A stretch of 64,000 bases of DNA from G963663495 sp963663495. Lineage in GTDB: Bacteria > Bacteroidota > Rhodothermia > Rhodothermales > Bin80. Below, one piece after another: positions 36,291 through 47,000 of the stretch. The notes under the pieces were generated by a model. The model had not been told where the DNA came from. It did no database searches and was given only the letters and a program-made list of their open reading frames with translations. The position numbers and the translations under genes are program-made. The stretch is taken from positions 3,534,001-3,598,000 of the forward strand of contig OY760427.1 of the NCBI GenBank assembly GCA_963663495.1, written 5' to 3'. Position 1 is the stretch's first letter; every line of letters starts with the position of its first letter.

Positions 36291-36857
36291 ATGCGCGTGC
36301 CGTTCTATTATCTTTGTATTCTCACGGTGAGCATGAACGCAGTCCATGCTCAGTCTCTTCATGGGTTGAGGGTTGAGGAGGAATTTCGATGTACGCCTTA
36401 CGTCAGTACCGAATACCGTTATCCCCAATCTGTCGAGCCATTAATTATTGAGCAGCAGGAAGGGATTTATTCGCCCTATGATCTGCAGTGCTTCAGCGAC
36501 AGGCGGCAAACAGACATTGAGCATATCGTAGCCCGTTCGGAGGCGCATGACTCGGGCATGTGCAGGGCAACAATTGAGACGCGCCGTGAATTTTCCCGCG
36601 ACCTCCTGAATCTCGCGCTCGCCTCGCCACAGCTGAACCGAATTGAAAAATCCGACCTTGACGCTGGAGAATGGCTACCAGTATACAACAAGTGTTGGTT
36701 CGCGGATGCTATCGTGCGAGTTAAGTCCAAGTACGACCTCTCCGTTGATCAAAGGGAATCTTCGGTACTGAATCAGCTCCTGCGCGAATGCACGAATGTT
36801 GTGACGGATATCCCGTATTGCTCACCGATCCGATACGCGACACCCAGCCTGCGGTAG
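36291..36857 (+). CDS. Secreted HNH-type nuclease (DUF1524/GmrSD-like fold)
   Basis: 188 residues. A signal peptide ending in VHAQ is followed by a domain with DIEHIVARSEAHDSG, RREFSRDLLNLALASPQLNR and EWLPVYNKCWFA, matching the pattern of the DUF1524 branch of HNH nucleases (the H of EHIV and later N and H/C positions). Cysteine pairs suit an extracytoplasmic location. It may degrade external DNA or act in competition; no immunity gene is visible. Divergent from the TonB receptor gene, with 65 bases between the two starts. Confidence 0.7.
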   Translation: MRVPFYYLCILTVSMNAVHAQSLHGLRVEEEFRCTPYVSTEYRYPQSVEPLIIEQQEGIYSPYDLQCFSDRRQTDIEHIVARSEAHDSGMCRATIETRREFSRDLLNLALASPQLNRIEKSDLDAGEWLPVYNKCWFADAIVRVKSKYDLSVDQRESSVLNQLLRECTNVVTDIPYCSPIRYATPSLR

Positions 36858-37294
36858 CATACTCTTTGCCATGCCAGTGGGGCGCATGCATGGGCCTTGA
36901 TACGCCAACCGCTCCAATCCTCGCAGTCTGTGCCTGTTTAGTGCATTTGAGAGAAGGACTATTGTTCTGAGTGGGCGCGCTTATTTTGGGTCGGGGACTG
37001 AATCGAACGATCATGACAGGTTTGGCCGAAAGTTGGCAGGCTTACGAAGTTCTTGTTTTGTGGTGGCAGTAAACCTGGAGGCGTGGCGAACTTCGAATTT
37101 TTCTGGCGGTGGGGTCGGATACGATGTTTAATTCGACATTATCGCTCCGGTGCAGCAGTGTGTTCACCGCCCACTGGTGTCTGCCCCGTCTGGAGCCCTC
37201 CCGAGCCACGCAGCGTGGAGCTCTCCTTCCGCTTTGAGGCATGCACCCTCGCTATCAACTCGTTGGGGCTCAAAGTCGGGTTCTGCGCGTGTTA

Positions 37295-38094
37295 GTGATT
37301 GCCAGAAAAAGTTATGAGGACTGAAAAACGGCGAAACAAGGCCGTTTGATACTCATTATATCCATCTGTAAGCGTTACGTTTACAGATGGATATGTGCCA
37401 TACCGTATTTGCACATTGCAGATTATTCAGCCAGCGTGTCTCTAACGAATGTTTGGCCAAATCCTTCTGTTTCGGGCGTTTTCATCGATATAAGGCCCCT
37501 TGGGGCCGATTATTCATACGATTAATACCATACGGATTGTAGAGGATACACAGTTTAAGCTCGGGCAGGTCCGCATTGAAGAGATGACCTTCCACCCCAA
37601 AGACCGGGACGATATACCGGCAGCGCTAAAAGGTCTGCAGCACCTGTATTGCGACCCAACGGCTCGGCAGAAGGTCTTTGAGATCCTGGAGAAGCAGTTG
37701 CTTCCGAATATTGATTTGCAGCGTGGTCGTCCGGGGATGGCACTTTGGCGCGTCTTTGTCTGGGGGTATTGAAGCAGGCCCTCAACTGCGACTTTGATCG
37801 TTTGAGGAGCCTGGCCGCCAATCATTTGGAGGTGCGCCAGATGCCGGGGCATACGAATTTCTGGGACGAGCCTGTCTATCAGTTGCAGACCGTTATTGAT
37901 AACGTAAGCCTGCTAACAGCGGACATCCTGAAGCAGATCAACGATGCGATGGTGGCTTGCGGTCACCGATTGGTAGAACAGGAGCCAGAGGATCCGCTCC
38001 TTTGCCGGGTTGATTCGGCGGTGGCCAAAGCGAATGTGGAGTGGCCTACGGATGTTCGTTTGTTGTGGGAATCGATGCGGTGCCTGATTCGGGA
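37295..38094 (+). mobile_element. ISNCY-type insertion sequence, copy 3, truncated
   Basis: Left end GTGATTGCCAGAAAAA at 37295 (one base off the 15-bp terminal repeat), the conserved leader with a perfect 13-bp stem (37369-37403, TATCCATCTGTAA/TTACAGATGGATA), and the first ~190 codons of the transposase. The reading frame carries the same net 1-bp loss as copy 1 (TCTGGGGGTATTG near 37760). Similarity ends at about 38094 and the right end is missing. The gap 36858-37294 upstream shows no gene I recognise. Confidence 0.8.
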
Positions 38095-38106
38095 GAAGTT
38101 GCGCAT

Positions 38107-38287
38107 GCAAAAGGCCTCGTTATTGCGCCACGCTGTCACCATCCACATGGTGACAGCGTGGCGCGTACTACTGATGACGCTTCTGGGTCGTACCTCCCCG
38201 GAGATGGAGGCCGGGGTGATGTTCACCAAGTCATACTGTGCTGTGGCGTGGATACAGCAGTCTGCAAATCCGGGCAAGTCATCATGA
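38107..38287 (+). pseudogene. IS4-family transposase relic
   Basis: The plus strand encodes HMVTAWRVLLMTLLGRTSPE, like the segment before the C-terminal helix of Tn5/IS4-type transposases (W.V..LT.LGR..P). It is fused in frame to the truncated ISNCY transposase, probably by chance. It starts in a perfect palindrome (see 38125-38164). Weakly supported. Confidence 0.4.
38125..38164. repeat. Perfect 18-bp inverted repeat with 4-base loop
   Basis: GCGCCACGCTGTCACCAT and ATGGTGACAGCGTGGCGC flank CCAC. A perfect stem of this length is rare by chance. It lies at or near the broken end of ISNCY copy 3 and the start of the IS4-like relic, so it may mark a rearrangement junction or an element end. There is no T-run after it. 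Confidence 0.7.
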
Positions 38288-38371
38288 GGATTTGGCCGCA
38301 ACAGGTCAACTGGTGGTGCGTCCTCCTCCATAGGATAGGTCTGTGCTTACCTCCTGATTTTCTCTGCCTAA

Positions 38372-38575
38372 GGCTCGTGCTATCAGCACGAGGGGCCATG
38401 TCATTGATTTTGCGGCGATCAGCGAATCGCGGTAACCGCATTGTTATGTCCGCCCGAGGAACGCGGCACATTGACACCGCTCTATGTGCCAATCCGCACA
38501 AGGAATTGCGCTCAGCCACCGATCTGTACCTCACCTTGTTACCCGGATCTGGTGCTGTTGCCCCATAAAACCACA
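38372..38575. repeat. Hairpin-headed dispersed repeat, copy 2
   Basis: Same sequence family as 4236-4440, beginning with the palindrome CTCGTGCTATCAGCACGAG at 38373-38391. The stretch from 38576 to 38768 shows no recognised feature. Confidence 0.45.
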
Positions 38576-38901
38576 TAGCAACGTGCTAACCGACCCAGTT
38601 GACACCCCCTCTCTCTTGTCAAGCTAGCTAATGTGGGCGGTAGGCAGAGGTAGCAAGATAGCAGCGTTAATCTGTCGTACGAAGACAGCACACGGAGACC
38701 AAGGCAGAGCAAGCGACCTGTAATAAAACGACGATATTTTACAGGATGGGAGAGAAGCGTCTTTACCTTATTTTTCGGGAGTTATATGGTTGACTGCCCA
38801 CGCGGTAAAATGTTGAAATAATTGCAGTATGGTCGCGAATAGCGGGAACCGATTATACCGAAAATGGGCACCATCCCGCGATAGATTGATGACCTAACTA
38901 A

Positions 38902-39868
38902 ATGCCTTCAAAGAAAAGAAACAACAGAAACAACAGAAACACCAATGGCCCTGGGCAGGCTGATCGTGAAGGAGTGTCCTTGATCAAGCTAACCAAAATG
39001 TTTCCAGACAGCCCTTCAGCCGAAGCATGGTTCGCAAAGAAGCGTTGGGGCAACACTCCTGTTTGCCCGCACTGTGCGTCTAACAACGTATAGTCTGGAG
39101 CCAAACATCCTAGCATGCCTTATCGTTGCCGTAGTTGCCGTAAACGATTCAGTGTCCGCATAGGGACTGTAATGCAGGACTCGAAACTGGGATACCAGGT
39201 ATGGGCATTAGCCATTTACATCATGACTACCAGTATCAAGGGCGTATCCAGCATGAAGCTGCATCGTGACCTTAGCATAACCCAGACTACAGCGTGGCAT
39301 CTGGCCCACCGTATTCGACAATCATGGAATGGAGAACATGCACTATAGTGCCGGTCCGGTAGAGGTTGACGAAGCCTACTTCGGTGGTAAGGAAAAGAAC
39401 AAGCACGCCAGCAAGAAGCTGAATGCAGGCCGTGGGCCAGTAGGTAAAAAAGCCGTTGTAGGAGTCCGTGATCGTGTCACCAATAGCATTTCTGCCCAGG
39501 TAGTAGAAAACACAGACGGGCAGACGCTCAATGCGTTTGTAGATACCCATGTCTCGGAAGACACCGAGATCTATACGGATGGCTCGTCAACATACCGGGG
39601 CCGCAACAACCACGCCTACGTACGTCACTCTGTTGGCGAATACGTTCGTGAGCAGGTCCATACCAATGGCGTAGAGAGCTTCTGGTCTTTGCTGAAGCGT
39701 GGGTACTACGGAACGTACCACCACATGAGCAAGAAGCACTTACAGCGGTACGTGAACGAATTTGCAGGACGACACAATGCACGCGACTTTGACACAGCGG
39801 AGCAAATGGCAATAATTGCTCAAGGACTGGTCGGTAAACGGCTCATGTACAAATCCCTCATTTCATAG
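38902..39868 (+). pseudogene. IS1595-family (ISXO2-like) transposase, disrupted
   Basis: The N-terminal zinc ribbon (CPHCAS and, after the stop, YRCRSCRKRFSVRIGTVM) and the DDE-type core (VEVDEAYFGGKEKNKH, IYTDGSSTYRG, HTNGVESFWSLLKRGYYG) identify the family. An in-frame TAG at 39091-39093 sits between the two halves of the zinc ribbon, and a frameshift near 39330-39348 separates it from the core. Otherwise well preserved, so the inactivation is recent. Confidence 0.88.
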
Positions 39869-39889
39869 CCAGACGTAAGCGGCAACATA

Positions 39890-40117
39890 TCAAGCCATCC
39901 GTACTCATGCGCACTCCGGGCATCGGCCGGCTACAACTACTTGCTCGTGGACGGAGAACGGAGACTAACGGGCCGCGCAATACTGCGCCTGCAAGGCTTC
40001 CCCGACAGCTACGAGATTGACAGTCCGGCAACGACCGTCAGACGGCTTACTGGCAACGCCGTACCCATTCCGGTGGTCAGGGCCGTTATGCGCCGGCTTT
40101 TCCATGTCTGTGCTTGA
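39890..40117 (+). pseudogene. C5-cytosine DNA methyltransferase, C-terminal fragment
   Basis: In one frame ending at TGA 40115-40117 the sequence reads ASAGYNYLLVDGERRLTGR, ILRLQGFPDSYEID, then RRLTGNAVPIPVVRAVMRRL. RLQGFPDS and GNAVPIPV are the conserved motifs IX and X of C5-cytosine methyltransferases. The catalytic PCQ and ENV motifs are absent, so this piece is not active by itself. It lies inside the IS1595-type element as passenger DNA. Confidence 0.75.
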
Positions 40118-40357
40118 TGGCCCGCGTCTCATGGGTTCGTCCGGTGCACTTCGTGGCCCGTACCGGGGTCCGCCCAGTACTTCCGCATTATCACGAGCGT
40201 CCCGATACAAGCCAAGGAATCGGTCCTGAAATTGATCGACTGTCGTGAAAACTGGATAGCAATGTATGCAGCCTCCTACTCTAAGCAGATGTCCGCCATG
40301 AAATCATTTCGGTATTCTGCCCCAATAGATTAGTGCTACTCTATAGCCTATAACGCC

Positions 40358-40522
40358 ATGCGCATAGATAAATCCCCGAAGCCCGGTAACAAGATTCAGG
40401 AAACGAAACGCCCCGCCCCCCCCGTAGCAAACAACATTCTCAATATCCAACAATCCATCCCTACCACACCGGAAGAACTGGCGAAAGCCATCATGTCCAC
40501 ACCACCAAAGCACAAAAAGTAA
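40358..40522 (+). CDS. Small passenger protein of the IS1595-type element (54 residues)
   Basis: Starts MRIDKSPKPGNKIQETKRP and ends TTPEELAKAIMSTPPKHKK. Lysine- and proline-rich, no signal or membrane segment. The end of this ORF, inverted, is conserved in the left ends of both TnpB units (TTTGTGCTTTGGTGGTG), which shows that this part belongs to the transposon terminus. Function unknown; could be non-functional end sequence. Confidence 0.45.
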   Translation: MRIDKSPKPGNKIQETKRPAPPVANNILNIQQSIPTTPEELAKAIMSTPPKHKK

Positions 40523-40918
40523 CGAAAACGCGTGGCACTCACTCATATAACCCCCTATTTTTCATACGAGTGTTGAGGGACTTGTAGCTAAGGAGCTGCC
40601 CTAAGCGGTGGGGAACATTGGAGCAAGCCGAGAGGGGAAGACTCTGACGGCACACAAAAGACCGATTTACGATAGTTGCTTAGGAAAGCCGGCGAGAACC
40701 GGCTGTTACCCTACCAGGGATGGCACAACGCCCCAACCAAGCATGAGGAGCGTGCCAAGATAGTCATACCATTGCCAATATTATTGGGTCTGATACGCCA
40801 GCCCGGCAGAATCCACGCGAAAAAGGTACGCGCATTAATCAAGATTGCTCAGCGAACTACGTAAGGCCTCAGAGTTGGGCAACGGTTGGGACCATTGCGC
40901 CGACCATGCCTCAAAAGG

Positions 40919-43900
40919 TTAGTCCCAGGGTGCCTTCCCACCTGTGGTGTGGGATGATCTTGGCGATAGCCTAGCGTGAAGGTTCCATAAGTCTACACTG
41001 CGGGACTTGAGCTCCTGTGCGAACCCCAAACTGCCCACTGCCCACTGGGCCAGTTCCACCGCCGTCCCGGGCACGGGCTTTAATGGCACGGGCAATGCTC
41101 GAGCATGCACGCGCATTTTGCCCAAAATACGTGTATCCAGAAGTATGAAGACACCCTTATCATCACCGCGCCGGATTAAGCGGCCAAAACCTTGACGCAA
41201 CTTTAGACGTGTTCGAGGCCCATACCAACCTTGCCAGAATTCGTTGTTATCGAAGCAGTCTCTCCGGTGCCTCACCAAGGGTCTGCCCAGAGCAGGATTG
41301 GGCAATCTTACGACAATTACCTGACTCAGGGTGGATCCCGGAAAATCCACTCCGGTCCAGAACCTGTCAACACCAAAAAGCACGCTATGCTCTCGAACCT
41401 TAAAGGTCTCCGTCTCCGCTCGACTCGTACCGTCCTGGATCAGCAATTCAATATCGTGATCCACCAGCGTTGGTCGAACTCGCTTGTGCACCTCCCGCAT
41501 ATCTGCTGAGTTCGTAAATAGAACTAGCGTGCGACCATTAACTGCCACACTGAGTACGGCTATGGTTCGAGCCATCTCCGCAGCCAGATTCTCTTTATAT
41601 GCCTCGGTTCTTTTCGAATACGAGTACTCAGGCATGTAGGCTGCAACAGCCCCGGCTACCTGTTTATCGTATTGAAAAGGTGACTTGAGTTGCTTCACAG
41701 CCTTGAACTTCTGCGCCGCATTCTCCCTTCCGAACAACTCTTTTGCAAACAGTTCGAGCGTGCCGTCCACGAACAACGTCGCGGATGTGAAAATCACGGT
41801 CGACTCGCAACCGCTTGAGAGTTCCTTTACAAGTTCCCCACCGCTGCCCTCGGATTCCTGAAGATTAAACGGCACGCGCATGCCATCCCAATGCCGGTTT
41901 CCATGTTGGAAAACGAACACATGATTCGCAGATTCAATGTCTGTATGCATCAGCATCAGATCGTCCGCCAGGCCTGTTGCTACTTTATTGACTTGCTTAA
42001 TCGTTCTTAATTCTCTCGCGTGCCTCTGCAAATCCCCGCCCCCCGAGGATATCACGTTCTTTTTGTGCTCAATGCTTTCCCAGCACTCTGCAATCTCGCT
42101 TACGGACTCGCCCATCGCCTCGAACGCATCCTGTAGCAAGCCGCGCTGTTTGAGGGTGAGGTCAATCCAACGGACTCCAAACGATCCTCTGTTATGAACA
42201 TTTTCCAGCGAACTGAGCAGCCCCTTTAGTTTTTCGCATGCTCGCTCTATTCTTGTCAGGTACGACCGTATTTCCCGGCCACCGGATGCCCGATTGCCCC
42301 CGCGATCAATTCCGTCCAACAGCATCTTTACCAAAGACCGGCGTTTCTTGGCCCCCAACATCAATTCCAGAAAACGCTGCATCCGGTAGCGTGAGATGGT
42401 GACCGAATCCGCACTTCGCAGGTTATCAGGAAACAAGTCGGCCTCGTCAATGATGCAAACCGACTGGCGGTCCACTATGGCGTCGTCAAGCGAAGCCACT
42501 TTGTGATGATTAGTAAGCACAATATTCGCCTGCCTCGCACGCACCACTGTGCTGGGATACACACAACCCAGACCTATCGAACATGTGCCTCGGTGACACA
42601 CTTCTTGCGCATTGGAAGCCAAAGCAAACTCTCTCAGGTTACTAAAGCGCTTAACAAGCCCCGGTGGCATTCCTTCGCATTGCCCCCTGCACTTGATCAA
42701 CAGAAGGTATAGGTAGAGCCAAGCCAGGCGTGCAGAGGCATCACCAAGCTCATAGCGGGACCGGCTCCCCAGATAAAGCCCTCGGAGCCCACCGATACAG
42801 AGATAATTCTGTTTACCTCTCAATGCCGCTACTTTCAGACCGCGATACAGGGACCGCGGCATGTCTTGTACGACACGCCAATCCTTTTCGTAAATCTGAT
42901 GCATCAGATTCTTCGTGCTCGTAGCAATGACCACGATATGAGAAGGATTTAAGCGCGCATATTCGCATGCTGAAATCAGGTAAGCGAGAGTCTTGCCCGT
43001 CCCGGTACCAGCCTCAACAACATAGGCTCCCGATTTATTCATAGCCTCTGTGCAGAACGCCGCATATTCCATTTGCTGTGGGCGTTCTTCAAACTTGTCC
43101 ATGCTATGGGACATGTTGCGTAGGGCTCCCTTTACATGATTCCACTTGATCTCCCTGCGCTTTTCCACCGCCTTTTCCTTCCGTGACATGCTGTTGACTT
43201 CCGGGACCCTAAGGTCTTCTACAACAGCGGTAAGGTCCACCACTGAAAAGGTGGCGGGGGCATTGTATGGCGACACAGCCTGATCTGAGTTCCAGCGCAT
43301 TTTTTCGGCGGCAGCAGCTACACGGCAAACGGCATCCATATCCTCCGGCGCATCTAGCGCGGCAATGGCCTGGACCAGAAATCCGTAGACTGGCGTGATT
43401 CTTGGATTATCGTCTATTTGCTGACCGCCAAGAATACTTGAGAGGATATCGTGGAGCATTTTCTCAAGGCCGCTACGAAGCCGCAGGAGCGCCACCCCTC
43501 CACGTTTTGGAGCTCGCTGCATGACCGAGAATTCGGTGTACGGGACTTCTTTTTCGGGGCAGAAGAACCGGTACATCTCAAGAAGGTCCACGAGCACGGG
43601 TTTGGACTGAACGCCTCGCAGCACCCTGTCACGAAACCAGTCCACATGACGTGATATTCCGGCAACAAACAGGATATCCATCTTACCAAAGAATCCTTGA
43701 ATGTCGGCTTTCGATTGCGCCCAGTGTGGATGTTTCCGGGATTCAGCCTTGCTGATGCGCGAAAGGTCATAGACACGTTTGGTGATCCGGCGCTGCACGT
43801 TTATGATCCAGTCCTTCTCAACAGGATCCTTCGTAGTTGAATACCGGGTTCCTCCGATATGCAGAATGGCATCCCGCCTGACGTCATTGCCCGTTGCGAA

Positions 43901-43939
43901 CAGACAACCGATTCCCACACATGCGGTGTTCTTTACCAC
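40919..43939 (-). CDS. DinG-like Fe-S helicase with degenerate exonuclease-like N-terminus (1006 aa)
   Basis: Superfamily 2, XPD/DinG-type helicase. Walker A is EAGTGTGKT (309-317), motif II DEAD (498-501), later motifs FGVDRFWTGVDFPG and QGFGRLIRR. Four cysteines, C381 (NYLC), C448, C453 and C459, have the 5- and 6-residue spacing of the iron-sulfur cysteines of E. coli DinG. Residues ~7-145 (VGIGCLFATGNDVRRDAILH..GGTRY) resemble the DEDDh exonuclease domain that precedes helicase in Gram-positive DinG, but the DxE of motif I is replaced by GCL, so nuclease activity is unlikely. GTG 43939 is the start. Paralogue of the next gene upstream, 147 bases away; both follow exonuclease I. The gap 40564-40918 holds a short unassigned frame (40676-40864) only. 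Confidence 0.85.
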   Translation of the reverse strand: MVKNTACVGIGCLFATGNDVRRDAILHIGGTRYSTTKDPVEKDWIINVQRRITKRVYDLSRISKAESRKHPHWAQSKADIQGFFGKMDILFVAGISRHVDWFRDRVLRGVQSKPVLVDLLEMYRFFCPEKEVPYTEFSVMQRAPKRGGVALLRLRSGLEKMLHDILSSILGGQQIDDNPRITPVYGFLVQAIAALDAPEDMDAVCRVAAAAEKMRWNSDQAVSPYNAPATFSVVDLTAVVEDLRVPEVNSMSRKEKAVEKRREIKWNHVKGALRNMSHSMDKFEERPQQMEYAAFCTEAMNKSGAYVVEAGTGTGKTLAYLISACEYARLNPSHIVVIATSTKNLMHQIYEKDWRVVQDMPRSLYRGLKVAALRGKQNYLCIGGLRGLYLGSRSRYELGDASARLAWLYLYLLLIKCRGQCEGMPPGLVKRFSNLREFALASNAQEVCHRGTCSIGLGCVYPSTVVRARQANIVLTNHHKVASLDDAIVDRQSVCIIDEADLFPDNLRSADSVTISRYRMQRFLELMLGAKKRRSLVKMLLDGIDRGGNRASGGREIRSYLTRIERACEKLKGLLSSLENVHNRGSFGVRWIDLTLKQRGLLQDAFEAMGESVSEIAECWESIEHKKNVISSGGGDLQRHARELRTIKQVNKVATGLADDLMLMHTDIESANHVFVFQHGNRHWDGMRVPFNLQESEGSGGELVKELSSGCESTVIFTSATLFVDGTLELFAKELFGRENAAQKFKAVKQLKSPFQYDKQVAGAVAAYMPEYSYSKRTEAYKENLAAEMARTIAVLSVAVNGRTLVLFTNSADMREVHKRVRPTLVDHDIELLIQDGTSRAETETFKVREHSVLFGVDRFWTGVDFPGSTLSQVIVVRLPNPALGRPLVRHRRDCFDNNEFWQGWYGPRTRLKLRQGFGRLIRRGDDKGVFILLDTRILGKMRVHARALPVPLKPVPGTAVELAQWAVGSLGFAQELKSRSVDLWNLHARLSPRSSHTTGGKAPWD

Positions 43940-44086
43940 GACTTAGGACTAGGACCCCATCCTGCGAAGAAACGTGGACCCGTCTCGACAACGGCACTTG
44001 CTCCGACCACTAATTAGGGCATAACTAAGGATGCCTAACATGTCCCGGGAGTTTCGTCATCAGGATTGGCAGTTTTGTGGGTAGGG

Positions 44087-47000
44087 TCACGTAAGCTGCC
44101 CTTGCGAACGCGGAGCGAAGTACTGATTTGCCAACTGCTGGTGGAGGGCCTTGAGGTCAACATTTCGAGACTTAAGCTCCGTAGAAAGCTTCAACTTCTT
44201 TATCGCCCATTTTGACAATTCCAGTGCAGAGCCCGTACCACCTTCCAGTATAATGGGTAGCGCCGATAAGGCATGATTAAGGGGTCTCTCAGTGACACGG
44301 ATATCCAGGAGAACAAAGATTCCCCTATCATCGCAACGGCGAATTAGTCTGCCAAAGCCTTGGCGCAGTTTTAAACGTGTCTGTGGCTCGTACCATTGCT
44401 TCCAAAACTCGTCCTCGCTCCAATGGTCCTTCCGGTGCTTAACCATCGGCTGGCTCAGACCAGGGTTGGGTAGTTTTACGGCGATGACCTGACTTAGGGT
44501 TGGACCCGGAAAATCTACTCCAGTCCAGAATCTATCTACACCAAACATCGCGCTCTGCTCTTGAACCCGAAAGGTCTCAATTTGAGATCGGCTCGTACCT
44601 CGCTGGAGCAAGGGCTGGATATCATGGTCCTTGAGCGTACCCTTGATTGTATCGTACGTCTCTCGCATTTCTGAGAAGTTCGTGAACAGCGTGAGTGTGC
44701 GACCATTGATGGCCACACATAGCAGAGCGATAGTACGTGCAACCTCCGCCTTCCAGTTCTCCCCACGAGAATCATCCGATTTCGAATGCTTATACCACGG
44801 CATAAAGGATGCGACAGCACCGTGTGCCTGGGTATTATACTGAAACGGAGATCGAACCCGTTTATGCTGCTTAAACGGCTCCTGGGGGGGCGAACTGCCA
44901 AACAACTCTTTCTCAAAGAAATCAAGGCGTTTGTCTACAAACAAGGTGGCAGATGTAAAGATCACCGACTTTTCACTGTTCCATAGCGCTTGAACAAACT
45001 CGCTTCCACGGCCTCCTGATGTGGATAGGCAGAACGGCACCCGGCTGGCCTCCCATGACTGCGCCCCAGCCTCAAACACAAACAGATAGTCAGCAGAAGA
45101 AATATCACCGTCCAGCCTCCCCAAATCCTTCTCCAGAGCCTTTGCTTCCCGGCTAACGTGATTGATGCCTTTCCATGCTCTTTGCCACACCTTCTGATCC
45201 GGGGGGGCGATGCGATTCCACTTCTGGCTTATATTGACCCAGCATGTCGTGATAGCTCCGACACACTGTTCCATTTGTTTCAAGGTCCTCTTCAAAGCCT
45301 CTCGGTCACTAAAACACAAGTCGTTCCAACGCACAGGGTATTTACCCACAGTTACACTCGTATTTGTCTTTTCGGCTAGCCTGCGGAGTTTGTTGCATTC
45401 AAGTTCTATGCTCGCCAGGTCGTTTAGAAAACCTGCATTCCTGTGTTCGTCATGCTGGAACTGCCTTCTCAATTGTTTGATGAACGACGTCCGGTACCTG
45501 GACCCCATCATTTTCTCCACAAAGTGCTCCAAACGACTACGGGAAACGGTAACTGAAAACGCACTCCGCAAATTGTCTGGAAAACGGTCTGCTTCGTCAA
45601 TAATCCACACGGCTTGCCGCTGCTCAATGGAATCGCCGAGCGACACGATCTTGTGATGGTTCGTGACTAGAATATTGGCTTGCTCCGCACTTTCACATGT
45701 TGTCGGGTACACACATTCTAACCCTACAGAACACACCCCCGGAAGACACACTTTCTCAGCATTAACAGCGGAATAAATATTGAACTCTGTCTTGGATCCG
45801 CTAAGGTCCGGAAACCTCTTAGTCAGCCTAAACGGAATTTCACCCACATGTCCCCTGCACTTGTTGAGTACGAGAAAGAAATAAAGCCAGGAAAGACGCA
45901 CCAGAGCACTTCCCGACCCATGCTTCGAACGTCTGCCCAAATACAAGGATTTGAGCCCACCAAGACAGAGGTAATGACTCTTATCCTTCAGTCCTTTGAT
46001 TCGCAGATTGCGGTACATGGGACGCTCGGTGCCTTGTATGAGCTGCCAATCTTTCTGGCAGATCTGCTGCAATAGGTTGTTCGTACTCGTAGCAATTACG
46101 ACCATCCTAGTGGAATTACATCGCGCAAACTCGCAGGCTGGAATCAGATAGCCAAGCGTCTTGCCGGTCCCTGTTCCAGCCTCCGCGACGTAGGCTGCAG
46201 GCTCGTTTATTGCTTCCGCACAAAACTTCGCAAACTCCATCTGCTCCTGCCGTTCATTGAAATTGGGCCTTCCACTTGCCATGTCCCGCAGGAAGTCATT
46301 CACTTTGCATTCCTTGATCGGTACACGCTGTTCAACCGCCTTCTCCCGCTCTACGATTTCGGAGCCACGATTAACCTTCAGACGTTTCACGAGGGCGTTA
46401 AGGCCTGACTCCAGCATTACAGGAGGAGCCTCGTAGCGCAGCCCGGCAAAACCATGGTCCCATCGAATCCTGTCCGCGGCCTCAGCAATCCTGTGCATGG
46501 CCTTCATGTCCTCCGGCGGTTCACGGGCTGCACATGCTTGAGACAATAGCCCGAAGACAGGCGCAATCATCCAAGTCTTGCATTGCTCGCGCTCAGCTAG
46601 AATGCGTTTGAGACCGACGAAGAATTTCGAGAACTCTGAGCCTCCACAAGCCGGAGCATTTTGACGGACTGTTTCGATCACCATGCTAAGCACTTGGCTG
46701 AGGCCTTTGCGAATCGGAACAAATACATCTGCTCCACTGCCCGGCAGGTGCTCAAAGATGGTGAGGGCTTGCGTCCGGACCTCCTGGCTAAGGCAGAAAA
46801 ACTCCATAAGCTTGAAGAGATCTACGACTTCCGGTCTCTTCTTGACACCTTTAAGTACTCTGCTACGAAACCAGTCGGGCTGACATGCAGTCCCGGGTAC
46901 GAGCAGGACATCCATTTCGCCAAAGAAATTCCGAATCCGTGCTTTGGACTTCTTCGAAAACGGATACCTTTTGACTTCAATATCAGTCCGAGCATGCTTC

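Larger units (their letters stand above)
38769..40563 (+). mobile_element. IS1595/ISXO2-type element with passenger sequences and 8-bp target duplication
   Basis: The element spans 38777-40555 and is flanked by TATTTTTC at 38769-38776 and 40556-40563, a perfect 8-bp duplication as expected for IS1595. Ends: GGGAGTTATATGGTTGACTG at the left and, inverted, GGGGGTTATATGAGTGAGTG at the right. It contains a broken ISXO2-type transposase (38902-39868), a C-terminal fragment of a cytosine methyltransferase (39890-40117) and a 54-codon ORF (40358-40522). IS1595 members are known to carry passenger genes. Its ends match those of the TnpB units, so an intact relative could mobilise all of them. Confidence 0.88.

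Noticed and set aside
35560..36330. 256-codon open frame on the plus strand across the TonB receptor gene
   Set aside because: Lies wholly antisense to well-supported receptor sequence, and its product has arginine/proline-rich composition typical of a shadow frame.
40676..40864. Short frame ending IPLPILLGLIRQPGRIHAKK
   Set aside because: Looks like the tail of some protein, perhaps a transposase, but I could not name the family and no upstream part exists.
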